From a bacterium (GTDB lineage Bacteria > Bacteroidota > Ignavibacteria > Ignavibacteriales > Ignavibacteriaceae), in the NCBI GenBank assembly GCA_016716565.1, contig JADJWC010000001.1, positions 496,001-560,000 of the forward strand: 64,000 bases of DNA, in the 5' to 3' direction. The notes below the pieces were generated by a model that was given only the letters and a program-made list of their open reading frames with translations, was not told where the DNA came from and made no database searches. The stretch's first letter is position 1; the number at the start of each line of letters is the position of its first letter. The position numbers and the translations under genes were made by a program. This document shows, piece after piece, positions 53,507-63,109 of the stretch.

Positions 53507-53737
53507 ATGAAAACATTAGAAGCTGCATTAGAAAGATTATCAGCAAAAAATATTCTTATAAGATTTTACAAATACTATATCATAGACAGCATTTTGATAG
53601 TAAAACGTGAAGGCTTCAAAGCCTTGCTGAAGAAAAGAGGCTGGAAAGTATTTGCCGTGGTTATAGGTTATTACACTGTCAGAGACACAATACTTTATAT
53701 CATAATTCCATTCCTGGTAGCAAGAGGAATTTTTTAA
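53507..53737 (+). CDS. Small basic membrane protein of unknown function
   Basis: A 76-residue protein with a basic N-terminal half (amphipathic, Lys/Arg/Tyr rich) and a hydrophobic C-terminal stretch (about 50-72, with YTVRDTILYIIIPFLVA). A strong AAAGGAG lies six bases before the ATG. It sits between mddA and the PLP decarboxylase gene, each with its own ribosome site. No family is recognised. It may be a small membrane-associated partner of a neighbour. Confidence 0.68.
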   Translation: MKTLEAALERLSAKNILIRFYKYYIIDSILIVKREGFKALLKKRGWKVFAVVIGYYTVRDTILYIIIPFLVARGIF

Positions 53738-53915
53738 TAACCTGAATAAACTTGCTTATAAATCTGCCTTCCAATGCACATAACAGCAGTATAAATAAGG
53801 AATTAACCGTTCAGAAAATGAATGAGGGCGGTAAAATAAATTATGCTTGTTATTCAACAAATAATTAGTAATTAAGTAATCAGAAAAAAATAGTATATCA
53901 ACTAAGGAGGTTATA

Positions 53916-55388
53916 ATGTTGACGGAAAATCCCGGACATTTAAAAAATGAAAAGCAAGTATTCTCGCTAATGCAGAATACGGAGTTCAAAAATTTATATC
54001 AGGAGCTGAATCTTGATTCTGAGCACAGAAGCAGACTATTAACCAATGCTTCAAAAATGGGGATTCATTTCCTCGATTCTTTGAATGACAGAAGAGCATT
54101 CCCCTCCGCAGATGATCTGGAAAAACTTAAAGGCTTTGTCGAACCCATCCCTGAAGAACCAAGCGATCCCGAACTTACACTCTGGATGCTGAACGAAATT
54201 GGTTCTAAAGGAACAGTTGCAAATGCAGGGGGAAGATATTTCGGATTTGTTATCGGTGGATCAAATCCTGTCTCTCTTGCGGCAAACTGGCTTGCAGGAG
54301 CGTGGGATCAGAATTCCGGGCTTGAGGTTACGAGTCCAATTGGTGCAACCCTTGAAAAAGTTTGTTCTGGATGGCTGACTGAAATACTTCCTGTTTCAAA
54401 GAATGCAGTTGCAGGATTTGTAACCGGAGTTACTGTCGCAAACTTTTGCGGACTTGCCGCTGCAAGACATTCGATACTGAAAAAGCAAAGCTGGGATGTT
54501 CAGGCTAAAGGATTATTTGGGGCTCCTCCAATTAAAGTAATTGTCAGCGAGGATGCGCACGGAAGTTTATTAAAAGCTTTGAGTCTGGTCGGGTTCGGGA
54601 GAGAAAGAGTAATAAAGGTTCCGGTTGATCAGCAAGGGAAAATGATTGTAGGTAAATTCCCAGAAGATATTGATGATAAAACTATTGTTTGTCTCCAGGC
54701 AGGAAATGTTAATACTGGTGCTTTTGATCCCGCCGCTGAAATTATTCCTTTTGCAAAAAGTAAAGGAGCCTGGGTTCATGTGGATGGTGCTTTTGGATTA
54801 TGGGCAGGCGCTTCACCAAACAAAGCATATCTAACAGAAGGATATGAATCAGCCGATTCCTGGGCAACAGATGCGCACAAATGGTTGAATGTCCCTTACG
54901 ATAGTGGAATAGTTCTTTGCAGTCATCCTGATGATTTGAGAACAGCAATGTCAATGGAAGGAGACTATCTCGATCAATCTGGAAGCAGAATTCCTTATCA
55001 ATATACTCCTGAACTTTCACGGAGAGCAAGGGCAGTTGAGATCTGGGCGGCGCTTCACTCGCTTGGAAGAAAAGGTGTTGCAGATCTGATTGACAGAACC
55101 TGCCGCTATGCACGAAAATTTGCCGACGGAATACGTAAGGAAGGATTTGAGATTCTGAATAACGTAATAATTAATCAGGTTTTGGTTTCATTTGGAAGTG
55201 CAGAGATAAATGAAAAAATAATCTCCGAAATTCAACAGGATGGAACATGCTGGGTTGGTGGTTCTAAATGGAAAGGGAAAACTGTAATGCGAATCAGCGT
55301 TTCGTCGTGGGCTACTACAGATGAGGACGTTGAAAAAAGTCTGGATGTGATTATCAGAATTGCAAATAAACATGCGCACCAGAAATAA
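53916..55388 (+). CDS. PLP-dependent decarboxylase (group II amino-acid decarboxylase family)
   Basis: A 490-residue fold-type I PLP enzyme. The cofactor lysine is in the TDAHKW motif; the PLP-stacking/aspartate region is WVHVDGAFGLW, and VTGVTVANFCGLAAAR forms the phosphate-binding loop. It resembles the group II (glutamate/aromatic/diaminobutyrate) decarboxylase family. The substrate cannot be predicted by eye. AAGGAGG lies seven bases before the ATG. It is followed by the GAF-SpoIIE phosphatase with 21 bases between, so the two may be cotranscribed. Confidence 0.87.
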   Translation: MLTENPGHLKNEKQVFSLMQNTEFKNLYQELNLDSEHRSRLLTNASKMGIHFLDSLNDRRAFPSADDLEKLKGFVEPIPEEPSDPELTLWMLNEIGSKGTVANAGGRYFGFVIGGSNPVSLAANWLAGAWDQNSGLEVTSPIGATLEKVCSGWLTEILPVSKNAVAGFVTGVTVANFCGLAAARHSILKKQSWDVQAKGLFGAPPIKVIVSEDAHGSLLKALSLVGFGRERVIKVPVDQQGKMIVGKFPEDIDDKTIVCLQAGNVNTGAFDPAAEIIPFAKSKGAWVHVDGAFGLWAGASPNKAYLTEGYESADSWATDAHKWLNVPYDSGIVLCSHPDDLRTAMSMEGDYLDQSGSRIPYQYTPELSRRARAVEIWAALHSLGRKGVADLIDRTCRYARKFADGIRKEGFEILNNVIINQVLVSFGSAEINEKIISEIQQDGTCWVGGSKWKGKTVMRISVSSWATTDEDVEKSLDVIIRIANKHAHQK

Positions 55389-55409
55389 TTAATTTTAAAG
55401 GGAAACAGA

Positions 55410-56660
55410 ATGACACAAATTTCGACACTAATAAAAGAAGCCGATTTCCAGATGGAAGACTTTATGCTAGTTCAACGGGTGATAAAAAAAATTAATTCCA
55501 TTTTGGATTTGAAGGACTTGCTCGAACAAATTATTGAAGACGCATCAAAAACTCTTGGCTTTACTAAATGCGGAGTTCTTCTTTATGATGAAATTACGAA
55601 TCAGTTGGAACTTGTTGCGGCAACTGGCTGGGAAGATAAAACACACAAGGTTGGCGACAGATTTAATCCCGGACAGGGAATTGTTTGGAAAGCTTTCTTT
55701 GAAAACAAAATTATTTATTATCCCGATATAAGTGAATACCCGGATATACTTCCATGTGATTTTAAAAGTAGTTCCCATGTAGATATACCTCTGATTTCTA
55801 AAGATAAAGTTTTTGGAATTATTAATGCTCAGCATAGTGAGAGGAATGGCTTTTCAGAGCACGATATAAATGTGATAAAAACTCTGGCAGAGCACGTATC
55901 AGTTGCGATTCAAAATGCCATGCTTTTTGAAGAGGAAAAAAGAGAAAGAGAAATAATACTTCGGGATATGAGGGAAGCAAGCACAATTCAGAAAAACTTA
56001 TTTCCAAAGCAATCTCCCGTGATTCAAAATTTTCACGTGACTGGCATGTGCGAACCCTGTCTTGAAGTCGGAGGCGATTGGTTCGATTATATTGAACTCC
56101 CATCCGGAAAGTTAGGAGTTGTTCTGGCCGATGTTGCGGGAAAAGGTTTAGCAGCTTCTTTGATGATGGCTTCTGCAAGAACAATAATAAGGATGATCGC
56201 TTTGCAGGAAGAATCGCCGGCTAAATTATTGAAAAAAGTAAATGATATTCTGACAGTCGATTTACCCGTAAACAGATTTATAACTCTTATTTATGGAGTC
56301 ATTGATCCCGTTTCAAAATCTATAACTATAGCCAATGCCGGCCATCATCTCCCGGCAATTTCTTCTAATGATAATGTCAATTTACTTAAGATGGAGTCGG
56401 GACTGCCACTTGGAATAAGAGAGCACGATTATAAAGAGTACAATTTTACAATGAATTCCGGAGATAAAATTTTTCTTTACTCGGACGGTGTAACCGAAGC
56501 GATGAATATTAAAAAAGAAATGTTTGGAGAGCAAAGGTTAATACAATGCCTGCAAAAGTCTTTCTCTAATATTAATTCTCTTTATAATGATGTTAAAATC
56601 TTTACAGGGAATATTCCTTTAAGTGATGATATGACGATTGTAATGATAGAGGCAATTTAA
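55410..56660 (+). CDS. GAF-domain PP2C (SpoIIE/RsbU-type) serine phosphatase
   Basis: A 416-residue soluble regulator. A GAF domain is at about 20-175 (KCGVLLYDE, NPGQGIVWKAF, DIPLISKDKVFG), then a helical linker. A PP2C-SIG domain lies at about 190-415 with metal-binding aspartates in GGDWFDY, VLADVAGKGLAASL and YSDGVTEAMN, ending DDMTIVMIE. Phosphatases of this class dephosphorylate anti-sigma-factor antagonists in partner-switching modules. No anti-sigma or STAS gene is in the window. It is close to the decarboxylase gene. Confidence 0.9.
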   Translation: MTQISTLIKEADFQMEDFMLVQRVIKKINSILDLKDLLEQIIEDASKTLGFTKCGVLLYDEITNQLELVAATGWEDKTHKVGDRFNPGQGIVWKAFFENKIIYYPDISEYPDILPCDFKSSSHVDIPLISKDKVFGIINAQHSERNGFSEHDINVIKTLAEHVSVAIQNAMLFEEEKREREIILRDMREASTIQKNLFPKQSPVIQNFHVTGMCEPCLEVGGDWFDYIELPSGKLGVVLADVAGKGLAASLMMASARTIIRMIALQEESPAKLLKKVNDILTVDLPVNRFITLIYGVIDPVSKSITIANAGHHLPAISSNDNVNLLKMESGLPLGIREHDYKEYNFTMNSGDKIFLYSDGVTEAMNIKKEMFGEQRLIQCLQKSFSNINSLYNDVKIFTGNIPLSDDMTIVMIEAI

Positions 56661-56790
56661 CAGTTATAACAACGTTGGCATCAATAACACCAAACTTTTG
56701 CCAAATTTGGCTGAGGCATTTTTCTTATATTTCCAGCTACAATAAATCGTAATTATCATTTCATCTATTCAAAATTAACAGGTATCTAAA

Positions 56791-58464
56791 ATGAAATATT
56801 TATTACTAACCAGTATAATCTTTTCGCTGATTCTGCTCGGATGTGAACAGAAGAAAGAACAAAACAAAGATGCAGAGGATATCGCAATGCTCAAAGAAAA
56901 AATTGAAAAGTTTGCTCCAACGGAACTTAAATATGATTCAAGCACTCTTGATGAGAGAGAGAAAGTAGTTGTCGAAAAATTATACCTCGCATCCAAAATT
57001 ATGGATGAGCTTTTCCTCGACCAGGTGTATTCAAAAAATTATGAAATAAGAAAAAGTCTGATGGAACAGGCTGCTACTGGTTCAGAGAAAGCAAGACTCG
57101 AGCTTGAATTGTTTACAATTATGTTTGGTCCTTTCGACAGACTTGATCACGATGCACCATTCATTGATACTTTGAAGAAACCTCTCGGTGCTAACTTCTA
57201 TCCCGAAGATATGACAAAAGAAGAGTTTGAAAGCTGGATTAAAAATAATCCCGCAGATGAAAAAGCTTTTACATCTGAGTTTACTGTAATCAGGAGAGTT
57301 GATGGCAAATTAACAGCAATTCCATACAGCGAATACTGGAAAGACAAACTAACCGAAGCATCAAAATTATTAAAAGAAGCTGCTGAGTACGCTGACAATC
57401 CAACACTGAAAAAATATCTTAGCTCAAGAGCAGATGCATTCCTGAGCAATGACTATTATCAAAGCGATATGGACTGGATGGATATGAAGGATCATAAAAT
57501 AGAAATAGTAATCGGTCCTTATGAAGTTTATGAAGATGGGATGTTCAACTTTAAAGCTGCCTTTGAAAGTTTTCTAACAATAGAAGATCCTGCCGAAAGT
57601 GCAAAGCTTGAAGTTTTCAAAAAATATTTACGTGATATGGAAATTCATCTTCCAATCCCGGATGAACATAAAAATTTTAACCGCGGTTCCGAATCTCCGC
57701 TCGCAGTTGTAAATGAAGTATTCACCGGAGGAGATACAAAATCAGGAGTTCAAACATTGGCATTCAATCTGCCGAATGATGAAAGAGTTCGTCAGGCAAA
57801 AGGTTCAAAAAAAGTTTTGTTAAAAAATGTTCAGGAAGCCAAGTATAAACAGATTCTCATACCTATTGCCGAACTTGTACTTAATGCTGAGCAGATGAAA
57901 TATGTTACATTTGAATCATTCTTCACGCATACACTGATGCACGAAATGTCACACGGTATTGGTCCCGGATTCATAAAAGTTGATGGAAGAGATACTGAAG
58001 TAAAGAAAGAGTTGAAAGAAACTTACTCAACAATGGAAGAATGTAAAGCGGATATACTCGGAATGTATAACAACATATTTATGATTGAAAAAGGTGTTTT
58101 CCCCGAAACATTTGCAAATGAAACCTGGGTAACATTTCTTGCCGGAACTTTCCGCTCAGTAAGATTCGGAATTAACGAAGCTCACGGCGGCGGCAATGCA
58201 ATTATTTATAATTACCTGCTTGAAAAAGGTGCTTACGAATACAACGAACAAACTCAGAAAGTAAAAGTTAATTTTGAGAAGATTGGTCCTGCTCTTGAAG
58301 AGCTTGCAAATATTGTTTTGATGATACAGGCAAAAGGAGATTATCAGGGTGCAAAAGATTTAATTGCAAAGTATGTTGTTAATTCTCCCTCAATGGAAAC
58401 ACTCCGCAATAAGCTTGAACATCTTCCGGTTGATATAAAACCAATTTATGAAATAGAGAAATAG
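56791..58464 (+). CDS. Dipeptidyl-peptidase III-like (M49) lipoprotein
   Basis: A 557-residue lipoprotein (ILLGC, Cys18). The zinc site is in the segment HTLMHEMSHGIGPGF (HExxH followed by GPG), with the second glutamate in EECKADILG, the pattern of M49/DPP III-like hydrolases. These release dipeptides from peptides. Family members often lack a signal; here the lipobox predicts an exported enzyme anchored to a membrane. Length and motif order fit. A GC-rich hairpin follows. Confidence 0.85.
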   Translation: MKYLLLTSIIFSLILLGCEQKKEQNKDAEDIAMLKEKIEKFAPTELKYDSSTLDEREKVVVEKLYLASKIMDELFLDQVYSKNYEIRKSLMEQAATGSEKARLELELFTIMFGPFDRLDHDAPFIDTLKKPLGANFYPEDMTKEEFESWIKNNPADEKAFTSEFTVIRRVDGKLTAIPYSEYWKDKLTEASKLLKEAAEYADNPTLKKYLSSRADAFLSNDYYQSDMDWMDMKDHKIEIVIGPYEVYEDGMFNFKAAFESFLTIEDPAESAKLEVFKKYLRDMEIHLPIPDEHKNFNRGSESPLAVVNEVFTGGDTKSGVQTLAFNLPNDERVRQAKGSKKVLLKNVQEAKYKQILIPIAELVLNAEQMKYVTFESFFTHTLMHEMSHGIGPGFIKVDGRDTEVKKELKETYSTMEECKADILGMYNNIFMIEKGVFPETFANETWVTFLAGTFRSVRFGINEAHGGGNAIIYNYLLEKGAYEYNEQTQKVKVNFEKIGPALEELANIVLMIQAKGDYQGAKDLIAKYVVNSPSMETLRNKLEHLPVDIKPIYEIEK

Positions 58465-58475
58465 GCCCCACCTAA

Positions 58476-58494
58476 CCCTCCCCAAAGGGGAGGG
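58476..58494. terminator. GC-rich hairpin after the M49 gene
   Basis: CCCTCCCC (58476-58483), loop AAA, GGGGAGGG (58487-58494), then CTTTAATTATT. Probably a terminator; the same sequence type is also a widespread dispersed repeat. Confidence 0.7.
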
Positions 58495-58525
58495 CTTTAA
58501 TTATTAAAAAATCAGAAGATAATTG

Positions 58526-58634
58526 TAGGGGTGTATCACATACACCCAAAATTTTTTGTAGAGATCGGTCTCTGACCGATCCGAAATAATGAGGTGAAAT
58601 CAATAGAGGAACGGACAGGAGTCCGTTCCCTACG
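58526..58634. repeat. Array of three GTAG-ended palindromes
   Basis: Unit 1 at 58526-58548: GTAG, then GGGTGTAT/ATACACCC around CAC. Unit 2 at 58559-58583: GTAGA, then GATCGGTC/GACCGATC around TCT. Unit 3 at 58609-58634: GGAACGGAC/GTCCGTTCC around AGGA, ending CCTAC. Each has a different core but the GTAGRG or CCCTAC edge. Confidence 0.75.
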
Positions 58635-58877
58635 AAATGAAAATTAATTTAATGGATGGGGATGTCTCGCATTTTTTACTTGCCGATTGCTAACTGTTGC
58701 TTGCATCTTTAAGCAATTATTTTAATTTACATTCTAGAAAAATAATTTCTACTCCGAGGGAGCGAGAATTGTAGAGATTAAATTCTGATTAACTTGCTGC
58801 GACAACACACCTGAATACTCTCCCGAAGCAGAAGTTTTGAAATTAACTATTTTTCAACTTCTAATAGGAGGCACGAT

Positions 58878-60102
58878 ATGTCTATTCTAAAACACACCTT
58901 GTTTTTCCTTTTGCTGGTAACGCAAATTTGTTTTGGGCAGTGTACCGCAGAACAGCGGCACAACACAAAACCTTAACAAAGTACAATTTGTTGATGCGAA
59001 TACTGGGTGGGCGGTTGGTGATAGCGGAACAATACTTTACACGACTAATTCTGGAGTTGATTGGGTACAGCAAACAAGCGGCATCAATCTTAATCTTGTA
59101 GATATTTCTTTTGTAGATGCTAATACAGGTTGGGTTGTTGGAGAGAATTTCATTTTAAAAACTACAAATGGAGGTATTAGTTGGAGTCAACAAATTCACG
59201 ACTCACTTTACTTTAATGCAGTATTTTTTATCGATGAAAATATCGGATGGCTTTGCAGCGATGGAATAATTCTAAAAACAACAGATGGTGGAAATATTTG
59301 GATACCAAAACCAATTGGGGGTGGAGATATTCAGTTTTTAGATCCAATAAAAGGTTTTCTTGCCAGTTCTTCTATCTACAAATCCACAGATGGTGGAGAT
59401 AACTGGATCGAATCATTGTGGGGTGGTATGACCGGACATTTTGATAGAATTTCATTTTCAGATTCGGAGAATGGTTTTGTAATTCATCATTATAGTGGGG
59501 GATTTGGCCAGAATTTTTTTATAGAGCGTACGACAAATGGAGGTGCTGATTGGATTACAACAAATTATCCTTGGGCTCAGTGTAGGGATGTCCATTCAAT
59601 AAATTCAAATATTGTGTATGTAGTTGGAATAGGTTCTCAAGCACCAGTAAGAGGCGCGATTCTTAAAACTTCCGACGGGGGAACTACCTGGAATGAGCAA
59701 TTTTTTGAATTAGATAAAACATTAAATGGCGTACACTTTGTGAATGAAAATATCGGCTGGGTCGTAGGTGACAGCGGCACCGTCCTCCACACAACCAACG
59801 GCGGGGTTACTTTCATAGACAACGAACCAACTCAACCAACAGAATTTATTCTTGAACAAAACTTCCCCAATCCCTTTAATCCAAGTACAGTGATCAGTTA
59901 TCAGTTGCCAGTGAGCAGTGATGTAACGTTAAAAGTTTTTGACGTACTCGGAAATGAGATTGCTACGCTTGTTAATGAATACATACCTGCAGGAAGATAT
60001 GAAGTTGAGTTCAACGCAGCATCATTGACGAGCGGAGTGTATTTCTATCAATTGCGTACGGAAGATTATATAGCAGTGAAAAAGATGATTCTTTTAAAGT
60101 AA
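58878..60102 (+). CDS. YCF48-type T9SS cargo protein, frameshifted after the signal peptide
   Basis: An exported beta-propeller protein whose reading frame is broken. From ATG 58878 (AGGAGG just before it) a good signal peptide ending FGQ is read, then a stop follows. The remaining about 388 codons lie in the next frame, from about 58936 to 60102: YCF48-like repeats, then a type A sorting domain (QNFPNPFNPSTV to KKMILLK). Adding two bases after CAGTG would join the frames as ...FGQ-W-V-PQNSGT. It is either a pseudogene or a sequencing error. A TTG at 58933 would give a protein without signal peptide. Repeats flank the gene on both sides. Confidence 0.8.
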
Positions 60103-60114
60103 AATTATCGGAAT

Positions 60115-60242
60115 GTAGGGGCTCAAAATTTTGAGCCCCTACAAAGGAAATGCAAGAATACAATTGTAAGGATCGATCTCCCGATCGATCCGTCGCCAAA
60201 AATGGATTATAAATGCGGAACGGACAGGAGTCCGTTTCCTAC
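60115..60242. repeat. Second array of GTAG-ended palindromes
   Basis: Unit 1 at 60115-60142 is a perfect palindrome with arms GTAGGGGCTCAAAA/TTTTGAGCCCCTAC. Unit 2 at 60166-60191: GTAA, then GGATCGATC/GATCGATCC around TCCC. Unit 3 at 60217-60242 has GGAACGGACAGGAGTCCGTT, a near copy of unit 3 at 58609-58634. Its CTAC end supplies the TAG stop of the next gene. Confidence 0.78.
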
Positions 60243-61672
60243 TTTAAAAGAACTAATTTTTTTGTTTCAGTGTAGTTAGCGGCAGTCAAAGAATAAAAAT
60301 AAGTTCCGCTTGGTAACCCCGTCGCATTGAAATTTACTTCATACACTCCTGCATGTTGAACATCGTTCACTAAACTAGCAACTTCGCTTCCGAGTAGATC
60401 ATAAACCTTCAGTGATACAAAACCGAGTTCACCGATTTCATATTTGATCGTTGTTGTTGGATTAAACGGATTTGGATAAGCATCAGATAATGAATATCCG
60501 GAGATTACAGGATCAGGTGTAACATCTGAAGGGCTGTTGCCGGATTCAATTAGTAGAAGACCTGCATCTCCCAATGTTGCATTATTAAAATCTGAGCCTG
60601 CGACGAGAAAATATTTATAACCGACGTTTATTACATCATAGCATCTGTCTTCACCGGCATCACCATAAGTTCTTGTTTGAACCGTATCACCGTTTTCATT
60701 AGTCCAGATTAAATAATAATTAAACTCACCAGCAATACCCGAATCGGTACCGCCCATTACCAGGTAACCGTTATCTCTTTTTAAAATTCTTCTACCTTCA
60801 TCGTAGCCGGCTCCGCCATAAGTTTTTTGCCACTGCATATTACCGACGGTATCAGTCTTGACTACATAAACATCTAACTCACCGTTGCCAAACGAAGATG
60901 AGTTTCCGCAGACGATATAGCCGTTGTCTTCTGTTTCAATAACCGAGATGCCTTCATCAAAATTGTTTCCACCGAAAACTTTTGTCCAAAGCGTATCTCC
61001 ATTTTCATCAAGCTTCAACAGCCAGAGAGAACTCCAGTCATATTGACCTGTTATAATATATCCGCCGTCAGAAGTTTTGGTTATACCGTATCCACCATCG
61101 TTACCTGCAGTGCCGTATGTTTTAAACCAAAGCGAATCGCCATCAACACTTGTTTTGAAAATAAACAGATCTTCTTCGCCGACACTAAACGACCTTGTTA
61201 CTCCGGTGATAACCAAGCCGCCGTCATCAGCATTTACGAGTGAAAGAGCAACTTCTTTTTCTGGTCCACCGAAGTTTTTCTCCCATTGAAGATTGCCGTC
61301 GATATCTACCTTAAGGAGATAAATATTTTCGAAGTTAAATTCCGTATCTGTTAAACCGGTTGCAACAAACTTGCCGTCTGAAGATTCAACGAGGTCTGCA
61401 AAAACATCGTTTCCGTCCCAGCCGTAATTTCGTGTCCATACCGAGTCACCATTTGAATCGGCTTTAAACAAATAAGCATTTCCCCATCTTCCCAGCCCGT
61501 AAGATTGAGTGTAACCAGCGACAATGAACTCATTGGTATTAGTATATACAACTGAATTAGCTTCGTCATATTCGGTTCCGCCAAACATTTTGTTCCAGAT
61601 AACGTCACCGGGATTTTGTGCGAATAAATTAATTCCTGTAAGTAACAAAACAGGAAAAAGTTTTTTAAACAT
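60239..61672 (-). CDS. Repeat-propeller T9SS cargo protein
   Basis: A 477-residue exported protein. A signal peptide (about 1-18, LFAQ) is followed by about seven beta-propeller-like repeats of roughly 48-52 residues with pattern TxDGGYIITG, K.D..G...W...YGG. A T9SS type A sorting domain (about 396-477) begins DAYPNPFNPTTT and ends KKLVLLK. It is probably secreted by the T9SS to the surface. Its last codons and TAG stop lie inside a dispersed palindrome (60217-60242). Confidence 0.85.
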   Translation of the reverse strand: MFKKLFPVLLLTGINLFAQNPGDVIWNKMFGGTEYDEANSVVYTNTNEFIVAGYTQSYGLGRWGNAYLFKADSNGDSVWTRNYGWDGNDVFADLVESSDGKFVATGLTDTEFNFENIYLLKVDIDGNLQWEKNFGGPEKEVALSLVNADDGGLVITGVTRSFSVGEEDLFIFKTSVDGDSLWFKTYGTAGNDGGYGITKTSDGGYIITGQYDWSSLWLLKLDENGDTLWTKVFGGNNFDEGISVIETEDNGYIVCGNSSSFGNGELDVYVVKTDTVGNMQWQKTYGGAGYDEGRRILKRDNGYLVMGGTDSGIAGEFNYYLIWTNENGDTVQTRTYGDAGEDRCYDVINVGYKYFLVAGSDFNNATLGDAGLLLIESGNSPSDVTPDPVISGYSLSDAYPNPFNPTTTIKYEIGELGFVSLKVYDLLGSEVASLVNDVQHAGVYEVNFNATGLPSGTYFYSLTAANYTETKKLVLLK

Positions 61673-61860
61673 TAGCGCTCCTTATGTAATTAATGAATTA
61701 TGAATTGATAATTGTGGATGAATTACCGGGCGGCAAATATAGACCCGTCTTCTCTGCAATTCAATCTGCTTTTTTGTAGTGCGTGATACCTGTCACTTAA
61801 ATGTTAATTGATTAAATTTGCCACTCATTTTTTTAAATAGAATATGGAACTTATTGAGTA

Positions 61861-63051
61861 ATGACAGAAATAAAAGTAAATAACTACAATGAAGATGTTC
61901 ACTTTGTGAAAAAGGATGGACGGGAGTTTTTAATTGTTGGTACCGCGCACATCTCCCGGCAATCTGCTGATCTTGTGAAGGAGGTAATTGATAAAGAAAA
62001 ACCTGATGTCGTATGTGTTGAACTTGATGAAAAGAGGATGCAGGCTCTTTCAGAAAAAAACCGATGGGAAAATCTGGATATCCGGAAGATAATCAGGGAA
62101 AAGCAGCTCAGCACTTTACTCGTTAATCTTGTCCTTTCATCATATCAAAAAAAGCTTGGGGAAAAACTAGGCGTTACACCGGGCACTGAATTATTAGAAG
62201 CAGTGCAGACAGCAAAACAAAATAATATTCCAATTGAACTTTGCGACAGGGAAGTGCGCATTACATTAAGAAGAGCCTGGCACTCGATGAGCTTCTGGCA
62301 GAAAATGAAATTGATTGCCGGAGGTTTCGGGGGAATTTTCGAAAAGCAGGAATTAACCGAAGAGAAACTTGCAGAGCTTCGCAGCAAAGATGTTCTTTCT
62401 GAAATGATGGACGAACTTGGCAAAGCAATGCCTGTTCTGAAAAAAGTAATTATCGATGAACGTGATAAGTACATCGCTCAAAAGATGAAAGATGCACAAG
62501 GAAATAAAATTGTTTCGGTTGTCGGTGCTGGACACGTAAAAGGGATTATTAATTCTTTAAAGAATGATAGTAAAATTGATTTAAAGGAAATTGAAATAAT
62601 TCCAAAGCCTTCTCCCGTTGCAAAAATTATTGGATGGGGAATCCCGGTGATCATTGTTGGCTCAATTCTTTTCATCGGTTACAGCAAGGGATTAAACGAA
62701 GCTGGCGATAACGCGTTGTTCTGGATTCTTGCAAATGGAATTCCCAGTGCAATTGGGGCATTAATTGCACTTGCACATCCGGTTACAATTATTACTTCAT
62801 TTTTTGCTGCTCCAATAACAAGCTTAACACCACTGATCGGAGCGGGATATGTTGCCGCATTCGTTCAGGCATATTTTCAGCCGCCACTGGTTAAAGATTT
62901 TCAGAGTGTTGGAGAAAATGCAAAAAAATTTTCAATGTGGTGGAAAAACAAATTGCTAAAAGTTCTCTTAGTTTTTATTCTTGCAAGTCTTGGCAGTGTG
63001 CTGGGAACATATGTTGGGTTGTTTGAGATAGTAAAGAATGTATTTAACTAG
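61861..63051 (+). CDS. TraB/PrgY-family membrane protein
   Basis: A 396-residue protein. The N-terminal TraB domain (about 1-235) shows FLIVGTAHISRQSADLVKEV, VCVELDEKRMQAL and VVGAGHVKGI. Four membrane helices follow (about 255-395). The family includes the pheromone-shutdown protein TraB/PrgY and is thought to be membrane-bound with protease-like metal residues; its role in free-living Bacteroidota is unknown. TAAATTTG in the leader could be a -7 element. It converges on the sigma factor gene. Confidence 0.85.
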   Translation: MTEIKVNNYNEDVHFVKKDGREFLIVGTAHISRQSADLVKEVIDKEKPDVVCVELDEKRMQALSEKNRWENLDIRKIIREKQLSTLLVNLVLSSYQKKLGEKLGVTPGTELLEAVQTAKQNNIPIELCDREVRITLRRAWHSMSFWQKMKLIAGGFGGIFEKQELTEEKLAELRSKDVLSEMMDELGKAMPVLKKVIIDERDKYIAQKMKDAQGNKIVSVVGAGHVKGIINSLKNDSKIDLKEIEIIPKPSPVAKIIGWGIPVIIVGSILFIGYSKGLNEAGDNALFWILANGIPSAIGALIALAHPVTIITSFFAAPITSLTPLIGAGYVAAFVQAYFQPPLVKDFQSVGENAKKFSMWWKNKLLKVLLVFILASLGSVLGTYVGLFEIVKNVFN

Positions 63052-63062
63052 TTGAAATAAAA

Positions 63063-63084
63063 AAGTCCGGCAGTTACCGGACTT
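63063..63084. terminator. Bidirectional terminator between traB-like and sigma factor genes
   Basis: AAGTCCGG (63063-63070) pairs with CCGGACTT (63077-63084) around a six-base loop, with A/T-rich flanks, between convergent stops. Confidence 0.8.
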
Positions 63085-63109
63085 CAATATTAAATTAGTT
63101 ATGTAAAAA

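Larger units (their letters stand above)
58465..58877. other. Intergenic region packed with dispersed palindromes
   Basis: 413 bases without a gene. It holds a hairpin at 58476-58494 and three palindromic units at 58526-58634. A TTGCCGATTGCTAACTGTTG block near 58680 resembles the DNA repeat in sorting-domain linkers. A degenerate TCTAC...GTAGA stretch lies around 58750-58776. The promoter and ribosome site (AGGAGG at 58867-58872) of the YCF48 gene are near the end. Confidence 0.6.
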
